Made by a program: the position numbers and the translations under genes. A stretch of 27,763 nucleotides of DNA, from contig JBAWVW010000022.1 in the NCBI GenBank assembly GCA_037147055.1, forward strand, positions 1-27,763. Reading direction: 5' to 3'. Below are positions 15,701-22,835 of the stretch, piece after piece. Each line of letters opens with the position of its first letter. Positions within the stretch are counted from its first letter, which is position 1. The stretch comes from Casp-actino8 sp037147055 (GTDB lineage: Bacteria > Actinomycetota > Acidimicrobiia > Acidimicrobiales > Ilumatobacteraceae). The notes beneath the pieces are model-generated. The model made no database searches. It was not told the origin of the DNA and saw only the letters and a list, made by a program, of their open reading frames with translations.

Positions 15701-15850
15701 AAACATAGAATTTGTGTTTATTCTTCGGTACTGAGCGATGTCGTCGTTGATATTGCCGGCTGGATCGCTAATGGCAAGGGCTTCACCAGCCTGTCACCAG
15801 TCGGAATCAGCGATACCAGCAGAGGCTTCGGAACAGTTCCTGGGCGTTAA
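12728..15850 (+). CDS. Exported SpoIID/LytB-domain + SGNH-hydrolase + beta-repeat wall protein
   Basis: A 1040-residue mosaic. Residues 1-38 form a signal peptide ending near ARATA. Residues 51-66 carry GxGFGHGRGMSQYGAYG and 90-97 LDHYYGGT, the GHG module of SpoIID/LytB proteins. Residues 250-295 hold the SpoIID core VPLEQYLRGVVPRES and LRAQAVAARSYSL. Residues 471-645 are an SGNH hydrolase: GDS (S477), GYND (N546) and D627-N-V-H630. Residues 660-1015 are three beta-rich repeats of about 110 residues; repeats 2 and 3 begin VVDTR/IADTR and all end in a V-D-I/V-x-G-W/Y-F/I strand. SpoIID proteins bind or cleave glycan strands; SGNH enzymes are esterases. A wall-associated glycan esterase is a reasonable inference. 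GTG 12728 is used here; ATG 12740 is an alternative. Neither has a Shine-Dalgarno. Confidence 0.85.
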   Translation: MRNLMTSIQRTSLATLGGLLIATSALLSSPIGPARATAADPVAGVAIVIEGQGFGHGRGMSQYGAYGWATGSYGDKTLPAADKAKDWIWILDHYYGGTQNAVTTPDKRMTVSLSAYDGLQTAVISSDGAASVALTGGSVVPGTYASLVAREISASGVQSTYTYRVYGSSKITCPSASDPLSAESDWKVLGEGTAKYGKPIVTFSVPNGDVPSTAPASLLGVCGSTGNVIHYRGTIFAANGSVGENRTVNDVPLEQYLRGVVPRESPASWGDTANGLGINALRAQAVAARSYSLAQGRYTYAKTCDSQSCQVYGGAAARNTAKGTLTIREDSRTDRAVVDTALTIRVRPDAPTVPVVTEFSSSNGARNAGVYFPAVDDLGDSMDDNPYAKWTRVVSLSNLASRLGLSTITKVEMILGTQPSVTPAWDVSIKFYNGEQSVTKTGAWLADAYTLNSKSVNVRIVTRDFVSADDFVFIGDSVGESIAGQSLAGSGELPELLTNMFNSTSYFALTNRCTVGACPNGVADGLSVANALTGNPDFALVELGYNDNQSTLGAEIDQVMTSLVGKGIRSVGWVTMSERRTTNGIANFAAGNATLRAAKNRWPQLRIFDWDAASIGGSRNRWFAKDDNVHLTTSGQAEFAIWLRDRAIELAGGTPSTPQWVAKVGPGVNLRIPVLGQSGLPLTGVSAVSLNITSSDADAAGFMTVWPCGSTQPSTPNMYFSSAQTVTGEVLAAVDVTGKVCLASSTPAHISVDVNGYFTAGFHSTSLQRVVDTRADSAQGLRSVNKVKIAAKQVLRIKMTDLSVAGVPATGVGAVVLNITAMNSTSGGYITAYNCEKRPRLWNLNFSQVATASSMAIVPVKSLTGEVCIYSSAATDIMVDIGGWFATADFGIITPQRIADTRQSSPQGLRSVDKVMIAGTKQLSLGLTNLPEIPMPNDRIQAVVLRVSAKALSTNGFVTVYPCGKRPGNVSVQLIAGQMSGNTVIVSIHPTKHRICVYSSVLSDVVVDIAGWIANGKGFTSLSPVGISDTSRGFGTVPGR

Positions 15851-15876
15851 ATTCTCCGTGACAGGACTCGGTTGCC

Positions 15877-15882
15877 TAGCCT
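15877..15882 (+). promoter_or_regulatory. -10 box of a leaderless promoter (TAGCCT)
   Basis: TAGCCT lies exactly six bases before the ATG at 15889, in the 38-base gap after the SpoIID-type gene, so the dehydrogenase has its own promoter. Confidence 0.55.
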
Positions 15883-15888
15883 ACGAAG

Positions 15889-16665
15889 ATGGATATCAAT
15901 GGAGTTAGCGCAATTGTCACTGGTGGAGCATCGGGCATCGGAGCGGCTACCGCTCGTCTGCTTGCCGCAAAAGGAGCCAAGGTTGTCATCGCCGACCTTC
16001 AGGCTGACAAAGGTGAGGCGTTAGCAAAGGAGATCGGCGGCGCATTCTGCAAAGTTGATGTCACTCAGACTGAGGACATCATGAATGCGATTGAAATGGC
16101 CAAGGACATGGGACCATTGCGAGTTCTCGTGAACTCTGCTGGTATCGGTTGGGCGCAACGCACAGTGGGCAAAGGTGGATCGTATGATACGGCCGCCAAT
16201 CTCGACGCTTACAAGAAAGTGATTGCCATCAACTTGGTAGGAACCTTTGATTGCATTCGCTTGGCAGCAACGGCGATGAGCGTCACAGAACCTTTGGCCG
16301 ATGGAGAGAGGGGAGCGATTGTGAACATCGCTTCAGTCGCCGCATTTGATGGTCAGATCGGCCAGGCCGCATACTCATCGTCAAAAGGTGGTGTCGTAGG
16401 TATGACCTTGCCAATCGCTCGTGACCTGGCGGCGGTTGGTGTGCGTGTCAACACAGTTGCACCTGGACTCATTAACACTCCGATCTATGGCGAAGGCGAA
16501 GGCAGCGAGCAGTTCAAGGAAAAACTGCAGACGGGCGTGTTATTCCCGAACCGTTTGGGTTACAGCACAGAACTAGCATCGATGGTTGTTGAGTGCGTGA
16601 CGAATAGTTACATGAATGCCGAAACCATCCGCGTTGATGGCGGCATCCGTATGCCCCCCAAGTGA
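15889..16665 (+). CDS. Short-chain dehydrogenase, HSD10-like 3-hydroxyacyl-CoA dehydrogenase
   Basis: A 258-residue classical SDR. Cofactor motif TGGASGIG at 11-18, D36 after strand 2 (VVIADL, NAD preference), NSAG at 82-85, and the catalytic set N115, S149, Y162, K166. The stretch ASVAAFDGQIGQAAYSSSKGG and the following GMTLPIARDLAAVGVRV, plus the end ETIRVDGGIRMPPK, closely resemble mitochondrial HSD17B10 and bacterial type 2 3-hydroxyacyl-CoA dehydrogenases, which oxidise 3-hydroxyacyl-CoA or 2-methyl-3-hydroxybutyryl-CoA. The insert with SYDTAANLDAYKKVI also fits that group. A role in beta-oxidation or isoleucine breakdown agrees with the two acyl-CoA dehydrogenases in the window, but they are not in one operon. 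Confidence 0.9.
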   Translation: MDINGVSAIVTGGASGIGAATARLLAAKGAKVVIADLQADKGEALAKEIGGAFCKVDVTQTEDIMNAIEMAKDMGPLRVLVNSAGIGWAQRTVGKGGSYDTAANLDAYKKVIAINLVGTFDCIRLAATAMSVTEPLADGERGAIVNIASVAAFDGQIGQAAYSSSKGGVVGMTLPIARDLAAVGVRVNTVAPGLINTPIYGEGEGSEQFKEKLQTGVLFPNRLGYSTELASMVVECVTNSYMNAETIRVDGGIRMPPK

Positions 16666-16714
16666 CCTGCAGGGCGACGCCCGGTAAGAAACTGTGTGAC
16701 ATATTTACAGTCAG

Positions 16715-16738
16715 GGCTCAGAAATAGTTGATTGAGCC
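16715..16738 (+). terminator. Weak stem after the dehydrogenase gene
   Basis: GGCTCA (16715-16720) pairs perfectly with TGAGCC (16733-16738) around a 12-base loop, followed by TTAGTTAG rather than a T run. It could slow or end transcription from the upstream gene, or act as an operator of the lipoprotein gene. Confidence 0.3.
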
Positions 16739-16756
16739 TTAGTTAGCGTTAGTTAG
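16739..16756 (+). repeat. Direct repeat TTAGTTAG-CG-TTAGTTAG next to a start codon
   Basis: Two identical 8-base copies (16739-16746 and 16749-16756) separated by CG abut the ATG at 16757. The TAGCGT -10 box (16744-16749) spans the junction. Confidence 0.7.
16744..16749 (+). promoter_or_regulatory. -10 box of a leaderless promoter (TAGCGT)
   Basis: TAGCGT lies seven bases before the ATG at 16757, within the direct repeat. No Shine-Dalgarno is present. Confidence 0.5.
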
Positions 16757-17173
16757 ATGAAATTACGAACAATTCTTTTTTCCACGGCAATTCTCATTTT
16801 GGGTGCAGGATGCAGCAGCGATAGCGCGGCAACACCGTCAACAGATGCAGTATCAACCGAGGTGCCGTCGAGTGATGCTCCGGCCACAGAAGGATCACGA
16901 GTCGTCTTTGGTTTCACCATTGAAGCTGGTGCTGACCTCACGGGAGCATCTTTGGCGTATGCCGATTTGTCAGGTGCCGACCTATCAGGTGCAAACCTGA
17001 CCGACGCCAACTTGTACGGCGCAAATCTCAAGGGTGCCAATCTTTCTGGTGCAGTGTTAACTGGCACCACGATGACCTATTCGAATATGACAGGTGCCGA
17101 TGTGACTGACGCCAACTTGGCTGACGCCTTCACCTATGGAGCGATCTTGACAGACGGAACTGTTCAACGCTGA
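16757..17173 (+). CDS. Pentapeptide-repeat lipoprotein
   Basis: A 138-residue exported protein. Residues 1-19 form a lipoprotein signal with a hydrophobic core and LGAGC, predicting lipid attachment at C19. A Ser/Thr/Ala-rich linker (20-47) follows, then about 13 pentapeptide units (A-[DN]-L-x-x) from residue about 57 to 132, for example GADLTGASLAYADLSGAD. Such repeats fold into a right-handed quadrilateral beta-helix. Cytoplasmic pentapeptide proteins such as Qnr and MfpA mimic DNA, but an anchored extracytoplasmic one is more likely a structural or binding module. The last three units lose the consensus. It is convergent with argJ, with a 24-base gap that is AT-rich but has no good terminator stem. 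Confidence 0.85.
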   Translation: MKLRTILFSTAILILGAGCSSDSAATPSTDAVSTEVPSSDAPATEGSRVVFGFTIEAGADLTGASLAYADLSGADLSGANLTDANLYGANLKGANLSGAVLTGTTMTYSNMTGADVTDANLADAFTYGAILTDGTVQR

Positions 17174-17197
17174 ATAGTTTAAAATTTAACAATCGCG

Positions 17198-18355
17198 TCA
17201 TGTGGTGTAATCGGCATTGATGCGGACATAACCATCGGTGAGGTCGCATCCCCACACGGTGCATGCCGTTGATCCAGTTTTTAATGACACATGAATACGG
17301 ACTTCTTCGCCGCGCATGTAGTTACTCAGTTGCGCGAGTCCTGATTCATCTATGGCACTGGGGTACACCTCTTGATCGCCAAAGCGAATGACGACCTTGC
17401 TTTGATCGATGTCGGTGTATTGACTGCATTTACCAATAGCCATTGCCACACGACCCCAGTTTGGGTCGGCACCGTGCACTGCTGTTTTGACCAGAGGTGA
17501 ATTCACGATCGACTTGGCAACAGTTTTCGCTTGCTCGGCGTCACGGGCTTGATCAACACACACCTCAATCAATGTCTCGGCACCTTCGCCATCGCGCGCC
17601 ACTTGTTTCGTCAGTGCACGAGTGACCTCTTCAAGAGCGACTTCTAGTTCATCAAGATCAACTTTTCCAGCAACCCCACTGGCCAACACAATTGCAGTGT
17701 CAGAGGTGGATGTATCAGTGTCGATAGAGACGCAGTTAAAAGTGCGATCAATGACGCCTCGCCAGATGGAGTCGAGTGTGCCACCGTCAATCATCGCATC
17801 GGTGAAAGCCATGGTGATCAGAGTCGCCATATTTGGCTCAATCATTCCGACGCCTTTGGCAACACCCACAACACATGCTGGACCCGCACCAATCGTCGCT
17901 TCGGCAATCTTGTGCACGGTATCGGTCGTCATGATGCCACGGGCCACAGCTACAGCATCGTTACTCGGCAAGGGGAATGGCAGGCCAGCGAGTCCCGCGC
18001 GGACACGCTCGATGGGATACTGGCGACCGATCACGCCAGTCGATGCAATCAATACATCATGAGGATCGCATCCGATTTTTTTGGCAACGCTTTGCACGAC
18101 CTCTAGAGCGTTTGCCATCCCTTGATCACCCGTTGCAACATTCGCATTTTTGGAGATCACGACAACTGCTCTGGCGAGATGGTTAGCGACATGTTTCCGC
18201 GAAACGACAACGCTTGGTCCAGCGAATCGACTTTGAGTAAATACCGCACTTGCAGCCACAACTGAATCAGCGCACACCAAAGTGAAATCGTCAGTGGCGT
18301 CTTTGATACCAACATTGGTGACGAAACTTGTGAAGCCTTGGGGGAGAGCAGTCAT
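17198..18355 (-). CDS. argJ: Glutamate N-acetyltransferase / amino-acid N-acetyltransferase
   Basis: ArgJ moves the acetyl group from N-acetylornithine to glutamate, closing the cyclic arginine pathway, and in bifunctional forms also uses acetyl-CoA. The 385-residue protein has the autoprocessing site GVGMIEPNMATLI: cleavage before T178 releases the catalytic N-terminal Thr of the beta chain. Also seen: the oxyanion-hole stretch ASTGVIGRQ (105-112), and the C-terminal DPNWGR segment followed by a short YVRINADYTT end. Whether it is mono- or bifunctional cannot be read from sequence. It is the third gene of a lysS-dapD-argJ operon; AGGA six bases before the ATG overlaps the dapD stop. Other arg genes are not in the window. 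Confidence 0.95.
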   Translation of the reverse strand: MTALPQGFTSFVTNVGIKDATDDFTLVCADSVVAASAVFTQSRFAGPSVVVSRKHVANHLARAVVVISKNANVATGDQGMANALEVVQSVAKKIGCDPHDVLIASTGVIGRQYPIERVRAGLAGLPFPLPSNDAVAVARGIMTTDTVHKIAEATIGAGPACVVGVAKGVGMIEPNMATLITMAFTDAMIDGGTLDSIWRGVIDRTFNCVSIDTDTSTSDTAIVLASGVAGKVDLDELEVALEEVTRALTKQVARDGEGAETLIEVCVDQARDAEQAKTVAKSIVNSPLVKTAVHGADPNWGRVAMAIGKCSQYTDIDQSKVVIRFGDQEVYPSAIDESGLAQLSNYMRGEEVRIHVSLKTGSTACTVWGCDLTDGYVRINADYTT

Positions 18356-18363
18356 CGCAATTC

Positions 18364-19290
18364 CTAATTCTTGTGCAGAGCGGCGTTAAGTCCATCCCAA
18401 TTACCTGAACGCTGAGTCGCCTCCACAGCACCCGAGACAGAGTTGCGACGGAACAGTAAACCACTGGCACCTGACAACGTGCGCCCCTTGACGATTTCGC
18501 CATCGGGCAATGTCACCAAGGTTCCACCCGTGACGTACAGGCCCGCCTCAACGATGCAGTCATCACCGAGACTGATTCCGATACCAGCATTGGCGCCCAG
18601 TAAACAACGCTCACCGATACTGACAACTTCTTTGCCGCCACCTGACAGTGTCCCCATAATGGATGCACCGCCACCGATGTCACTGCCATTGCCGACGACA
18701 ACGCCAGCAGAAATGCGACCTTCAACCATCGATGCGCCAAGTGTTCCAGCGTTGAAGTTGCAGAATCCTTCGTGCATCACAGTTGTCCCAGAAGCGAGGT
18801 GAGCACCTAGGCGCACGCGGTCGGCATCGGCGATGCGCACTCCAGAAGGCACAATGTAATCCGTCATTCGAGGAAATTTGTCCACTCCATGAACGGTCAA
18901 AATTCGCCCGCTGCAACGTTCATCCCAACGAACCTGGTCAATGCTTTCTGGGAGAATTGGTCCAAGGTTTGTCCATGCCACATTGGTCAACAAGCCGAAT
19001 GCTCCATCTAAATTGAGTGTGCGCGGTAGTGCCAAGCGATGTGACAGTAGGTGTAATCGCAAATACACATCTGTCGCACTCAGGGGAGCCGCATCTGTAT
19101 CAATGACGATTGACGCTTGCGTGACTCGCACGCCACGCAATGCGTGATGTTGATCGTCGACAGTGTCGTGAATCGCAGTCGCTGTTTCACCCCAACCAAG
19201 TTCATAGAACCAGGCATCAAGAATCGTGCCATCGCTACTTGAACCGTTGTCAACTTGGGTGACTAGTGCGTGACCCCATGCTGCGGGCAT
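18364..19290 (-). CDS. dapD: Tetrahydrodipicolinate N-succinyltransferase (actinobacterial type)
   Basis: DapD succinylates tetrahydrodipicolinate in the succinylase branch of the lysine/meso-diaminopimelate pathway, using succinyl-CoA. The 308-residue protein matches the Mycobacterium-type enzyme: an N-terminal alpha/beta domain, then a left-handed beta-helix from about residue 150 to 260 built of hexapeptide turns, with MVEGRIS (catalytic-site Glu E190) followed by AGVVVGNGSDIGGGASIMG. The trimeric active sites lie between helices of neighbouring chains. A strong Shine-Dalgarno AAAGGAG (19297-19303, complement) six bases before the ATG sets the start. It follows lysS by 23 bases and precedes argJ by 8. 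A diaminopimelate product also fits peptidoglycan supply. Confidence 0.95.
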   Translation of the reverse strand: MPAAWGHALVTQVDNGSSSDGTILDAWFYELGWGETATAIHDTVDDQHHALRGVRVTQASIVIDTDAAPLSATDVYLRLHLLSHRLALPRTLNLDGAFGLLTNVAWTNLGPILPESIDQVRWDERCSGRILTVHGVDKFPRMTDYIVPSGVRIADADRVRLGAHLASGTTVMHEGFCNFNAGTLGASMVEGRISAGVVVGNGSDIGGGASIMGTLSGGGKEVVSIGERCLLGANAGIGISLGDDCIVEAGLYVTGGTLVTLPDGEIVKGRTLSGASGLLFRRNSVSGAVEATQRSGNWDGLNAALHKN

Positions 19291-19313
19291 AGCAAACTCC
19301 TTTAGTGGTGAAA

Positions 19314-20873
19314 CTAGAACGCTTCTGGACGAAGCGTGGGAAACAAAATCACTTCTTTGATTGACGATACGCCCGCAAGCAACATTGCTACTCGATCCAT
19401 GCCGACGCCAAGACCGCCCGTTGGTGGCAATCCAAATTCAAGAGCCCGCAGATAGTCTTCGTCAACGGTTCCGCGTTCCACATCGCCGGCGTCTTTGGCT
19501 GCTTGCTCATCTTCAAAGCGCATTCGTTGCTCAACTGGATCGTTCAGTTCGCTGTAGCCGTTGGCTAGTTCACGGGCTCCAACGAATAATTCGAATCGTT
19601 CCGTGATGAACGGGTCATTGCGGTCAGCACGCGCCAATGGCGAAATCTCAACGGGGTGACCAGTGACGAAGGTGGGACGAATTAAAGAAGATTCAGCGGT
19701 GAACTCAAAAATCTCTTCAATCATCTTTCCTGAACCCCAACGCTTGTCGTAGCGCACGCCCACCTTGTTAGCCAAGGCCCGTAACGACTCGACTGGTTGC
19801 GACGGATGTGTTTCCACTCCCGTTTTCTCGGCGATGAGTTCAATCATGCTTGCCCGGCGCCAAGGCTCGGCGAGGTCCACAGTGTGCACCACACCTTCAG
19901 GATCGGCGATTCCCACGATTGTTGTACCGATGGCATCACGCGCTGCCTGCACGATGAGTTCTTCACAAATCGCCATCACTTCGCTGTAGTCCCCAAAGGC
20001 TTGATAGAGCTCCATCATCGTGAACTCGGGATTGTGACGGGTACTGATTCCCTCATTGCGGAACACGCGACCGATTTCATAGACGCGTTCCATGCCACCC
20101 ACGATGAGGCGCTTGAGGTGAAGTTCAAGGGCGATGCGCAAGTACAACTGCATATCAAGCGAGTTGTGATGAGTGACAAACGGCCGTGCATGCGCTCCAC
20201 CGGCCTCAACATGCAATACGGGTGTTTCAACTTCGATGAACTCTTTTGCGGCCAAAGTGCGACGGAAACTTGAGATCACTGCATGGCGTACTTGAAAGGC
20301 TCGTCGAGCATCTTCATTGACGATGAGGTCGGTGTAACGCTGACGAAAACGTGTGTCGGTATCGGTGAGACCCGTCCACTTATTAGGTAGGGGTCGTACA
20401 GCCTTAGATAACAATTCAAGGCGTGAAACTTTGATGGACAACTCACCTTTGCGCGTTGTCATGACAATGCCGTGGACACCTACCCAGTCGCCTAGGTCAA
20501 GATTGGCAACGTCGGCAAAACCCTCGTCGCCGATAACGGCTTTCGAGACAAACAACTGAATATCAGATGAACGATCACGCACAGTTCCGAAAATGAGTTT
20601 GCCTTGCTCGCGCTTGAGCATGATGCGACCGGCGATGGAGACATTGGCTTCGGTTTCGGAACCAGGTTCAAGGTGACCCCACTGAGCGCGCAGTTCAGCC
20701 AACGTGTGGGATCGGTCAAAACGGTAGGGATACGGGTTGACCCCCTTGGCACGCATTTCATCCAGTTGGCCCAGACGTCGACTCTTCTCTGCTTGAAGTC
20801 CACTTCCCGTTAGTTCGGGGACATCATTGTCGGCGGTTTGGGACTCAGGCTTCGGATTTGACGCATCACTCAC
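19314..20873 (-). CDS. lysS: Lysyl-tRNA synthetase, class II
   Basis: Charges tRNA-Lys. The 519-residue protein has an N-terminal extension rich in polar residues (1-30), an OB-fold anticodon-binding domain (about 77-152), and the class II catalytic core: motif 2 with VFRNEGISTRHNPEF (270-284) and motif 3 with GLGVGMDR (487-494), followed by the IKEVILFPTLRP end typical of LysRS. The start is GTG at 20873 (complement of CAC 20871-20873), confirmed by TAAAGT six bases upstream, so its mRNA should be leaderless. It heads the lysS-dapD-argJ operon. The N-terminal extension lacks the membrane domain of LysX. Confidence 0.96.
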   Translation of the reverse strand: MSDASNPKPESQTADNDVPELTGSGLQAEKSRRLGQLDEMRAKGVNPYPYRFDRSHTLAELRAQWGHLEPGSETEANVSIAGRIMLKREQGKLIFGTVRDRSSDIQLFVSKAVIGDEGFADVANLDLGDWVGVHGIVMTTRKGELSIKVSRLELLSKAVRPLPNKWTGLTDTDTRFRQRYTDLIVNEDARRAFQVRHAVISSFRRTLAAKEFIEVETPVLHVEAGGAHARPFVTHHNSLDMQLYLRIALELHLKRLIVGGMERVYEIGRVFRNEGISTRHNPEFTMMELYQAFGDYSEVMAICEELIVQAARDAIGTTIVGIADPEGVVHTVDLAEPWRRASMIELIAEKTGVETHPSQPVESLRALANKVGVRYDKRWGSGKMIEEIFEFTAESSLIRPTFVTGHPVEISPLARADRNDPFITERFELFVGARELANGYSELNDPVEQRMRFEDEQAAKDAGDVERGTVDEDYLRALEFGLPPTGGLGVGMDRVAMLLAGVSSIKEVILFPTLRPEAF

Positions 20874-20879
20874 AGCACG

Positions 20880-20885
20880 ACTTTA
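20880..20885 (-). promoter_or_regulatory. -10 box of the lysS-dapD-argJ leaderless promoter (TAAAGT)
   Basis: On the minus strand TAAAGT is followed by six bases (CGTGCT) and then the GTG start of lysS. No Shine-Dalgarno is present. Confidence 0.6.
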
Positions 20886-20958
20886 CAAGCAGGCATGGTG
20901 TGTGACGGAGTTCTTTAGCAACTATGGAAGTTTTTAGATCGGGTTGTGTTGGTCCTCA

Positions 20959-20973
20959 CTCTCAGGCTGAGAG
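20959..20973. promoter_or_regulatory. Inverted repeat at the lpdA-like promoter, candidate operator
   Basis: CTCTCA-GGC-TGAGAG has perfect 6-base arms and ends one base before the TAGTCT -10 box. A dimeric repressor bound here would block the promoter. Confidence 0.5.
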
Positions 20974-20974
20974 A

Positions 20975-20980
20975 TAGTCT
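20975..20980 (+). promoter_or_regulatory. -10 box of a leaderless promoter (TAGTCT)
   Basis: TAGTCT lies exactly six bases before the ATG at 20987; the intervening CAAACC has no Shine-Dalgarno. Confidence 0.55.
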
Positions 20981-20986
20981 CAAACC

Positions 20987-22351
20987 ATGGCTGTTCGCTT
21001 CTTGATTATTGGTGGTGGCCCCGCAGGCAATACCGCCGCTACTTATGCCGCTCGTCTCGGCGCTGACGTGACCATCGTTGAGCGTGAGATTATTGGCGGA
21101 GCAGCACATCTCTGGGACTGCATCCCCTCGAAGACGATGATTGCCACTGGAGGAGCAATGGCCTTTGGTCGCCGCTCAAGTGGTATGGGTCTTGAAGAAA
21201 TGCGACCTGAAGTTGATGTTGACGCACTCACGGATCGCATTGAAGACATCAAGGATCATCTTTCGCAAAGCACAACTGATCTCTTGCGGAGCCAAGGTGT
21301 GCGGCTGATTACTGGATCAGCGCGTTTCATATCTGCGCATTCAGTATCAGTCACAACGAGTGACAACGGTGTTGAAGTCATTGAGTTTGACGCCGCACTG
21401 ATCGCCACGGGTTCGCGCCCGCGTATTCCGCAATGGGTGACACCCGACGGTGAGCGCATTCTCACAACCCGTGATTGCTACCCACCTAAGGTTTTTCCTT
21501 CAAGCGTGTGCATCATTGGCTCGGGTGTGACCGGCGTGGAGTTCGTGCACATGTTTCAGTCATTCGGAGCAAAGGTCTCATTAGTGGTCAGTCGCCAACA
21601 AGTGTTACCTGGCAAGGATCCAGAAGTGGCCGCCGTCTTGGAGGACGATTTTTTACGTCGGGGCGTTTCGTTGCTCAAGGGAGCGAGAGCCGAATCCATC
21701 ACACGCCAAGGCGATGAAGTAGTGGTCAAGTGTGATGACGGTCGCCAAGTGCGCGCAAGCCACGCAGTGTTGACAATCGGCTCGGTTCCTAATAGTGATG
21801 GACTTGATCTGGAGGCTGCGGGCGTACACATGGACGGTGGCGGCTACATCCCGATCAATCACCACTGCATCACTAACGTCGATCACATTTATGCTGCAGG
21901 TGATGTGAGTGGCAAATTGCCATTGTCATCGGTGGCTTCAATGCAGGGTCGTAAAGTCGCCGAACATGTCATGGGCTTACACACTCGTGACCATCGACAT
22001 CTCGACTACGACAAGGCGGCATCAGCGATCTTTACTGAGCCCGAAATCGCCGATGTTGGTCTTGCCGAAGCCGAAGCCTTCGCTCATGGTCGAAAAATTC
22101 GTGTCACCAAGGTGCCGTTCTCGGCGACTCCTAAAGCCCTGATTAATAATGATGCGCGTGGCTTTGTGAAAATCATTTCCGATCCCGCAACTGGCGAGGT
22201 GCTGGGTGGTTCGATCGTCGGGCGCCATGCGGCTGAATTGATCAGTGTGATTGCTTTGGCAGTGACCGCCAATTTGCGTGTGACAGATATCGTGGAGAGC
22301 CTTTTAGTGCACCCAGCATTAGCAGAAGCCCTTGCCGAAGCAGCAGAATGA
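20987..22351 (+). CDS. lpdA: LpdA-like flavoprotein (NAD(P)H:quinone reductase type) lacking the redox disulfide
   Basis: A 454-residue two-dinucleotide-binding flavoprotein of the pyridine nucleotide-disulfide reductase family. FAD motif GGGPAGNTAA (9-18), NAD(P) motif IIGSGVTGVEFVHMF, second FAD motif IYAAGDVSGKLPL, and a dimerisation domain ending HPALAE (H442). The CxxxxC active site is broken: the first Cys is Ala40 while C45 in DCIPSK remains. This pattern, with HLWDCIPSKT, is that of Mycobacterium LpdA (Rv3303c), which reduces quinones rather than lipoamide. It is therefore unlikely to be the E3 partner of aceE. A quinone or redox-defence role is inferred. The RDD membrane gene follows after 6 bases, probably as an operon. 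Confidence 0.85.
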   Translation: MAVRFLIIGGGPAGNTAATYAARLGADVTIVEREIIGGAAHLWDCIPSKTMIATGGAMAFGRRSSGMGLEEMRPEVDVDALTDRIEDIKDHLSQSTTDLLRSQGVRLITGSARFISAHSVSVTTSDNGVEVIEFDAALIATGSRPRIPQWVTPDGERILTTRDCYPPKVFPSSVCIIGSGVTGVEFVHMFQSFGAKVSLVVSRQQVLPGKDPEVAAVLEDDFLRRGVSLLKGARAESITRQGDEVVVKCDDGRQVRASHAVLTIGSVPNSDGLDLEAAGVHMDGGGYIPINHHCITNVDHIYAAGDVSGKLPLSSVASMQGRKVAEHVMGLHTRDHRHLDYDKAASAIFTEPEIADVGLAEAEAFAHGRKIRVTKVPFSATPKALINNDARGFVKIISDPATGEVLGGSIVGRHAAELISVIALAVTANLRVTDIVESLLVHPALAEALAEAAE

Positions 22352-22357
22352 ACACAC

Positions 22358-22831
22358 ATGAGTTATTTCGCACCCCCCGAAATTGTGTCGCACCAACCAG
22401 ATGAGATTGCCAGTATTGGCAAACGAGCGTTGGCGCAAATGGTCGATACTTTCGTTGTTGGTATACCAACATTTCTCTTCACCCTCGCCCTCGGATACAA
22501 CCTCACCGATAAGAATTTGTCGGACAGTGAACTGCTATTTGTAACGATTTTGTTTATTGGAGCGACCCTGATGTATCACATCGCTGGTATCGCCGTCTGG
22601 GGTACGACTGTGGGCAAACGCGTGGTCGGCTTGAAAGTCGTCAACCGCGTTGATGGAGGACCGGTGTCTTTGAGTTATGCCGCTGTGCGAGCTTTAATAC
22701 CAACGGCTGTACAACTTGTACCAGCGATTGGTCCTGGTTTGGCGTTGATCGTTTATTTACGAGCGATTTTTCATCCGTTACGGCAAGGGTTGCACGACTC
22801 TGCTGCGGGCACGATTGTCGTCAAACGCTGA
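22358..22831 (+). CDS. RDD-family membrane protein
   Basis: The 157-residue protein has a short cytoplasmic N terminus, then the RDD-domain start GKRALAQMVDTFVVG with R23 and D30, hydrophobic segments at about 32-46, 58-80 and 114-135, the loop WGTTVGKRVVGLKVV, and the closing RQGLHDSAAGTIVV motif. RDD proteins are small membrane proteins of mostly unknown function; some relate to ion or Na+/H+ movement and others act as chaperone-like partners. It starts 6 bases after the flavoprotein stop, so a shared transcript is likely. Its stop lies 5 bases from the stop of the convergent GH1-like gene. Confidence 0.88.
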   Translation: MSYFAPPEIVSHQPDEIASIGKRALAQMVDTFVVGIPTFLFTLALGYNLTDKNLSDSELLFVTILFIGATLMYHIAGIAVWGTTVGKRVVGLKVVNRVDGGPVSLSYAAVRALIPTAVQLVPAIGPGLALIVYLRAIFHPLRQGLHDSAAGTIVVKR

Positions 22832-22835
22832 GGCT

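Noticed and set aside
17174..17197. AT-rich palindrome between the lipoprotein and argJ as a bidirectional terminator
   Set aside because: The GTTTAAAATTTAAC stretch does not pair past three outer bases and has no GC stem.
20987..22351. E3 (dihydrolipoamide dehydrogenase) of the pyruvate dehydrogenase complex
   Set aside because: The first active-site Cys is Ala40 and the gene is far from aceE; the mycobacterial LpdA type fits better.
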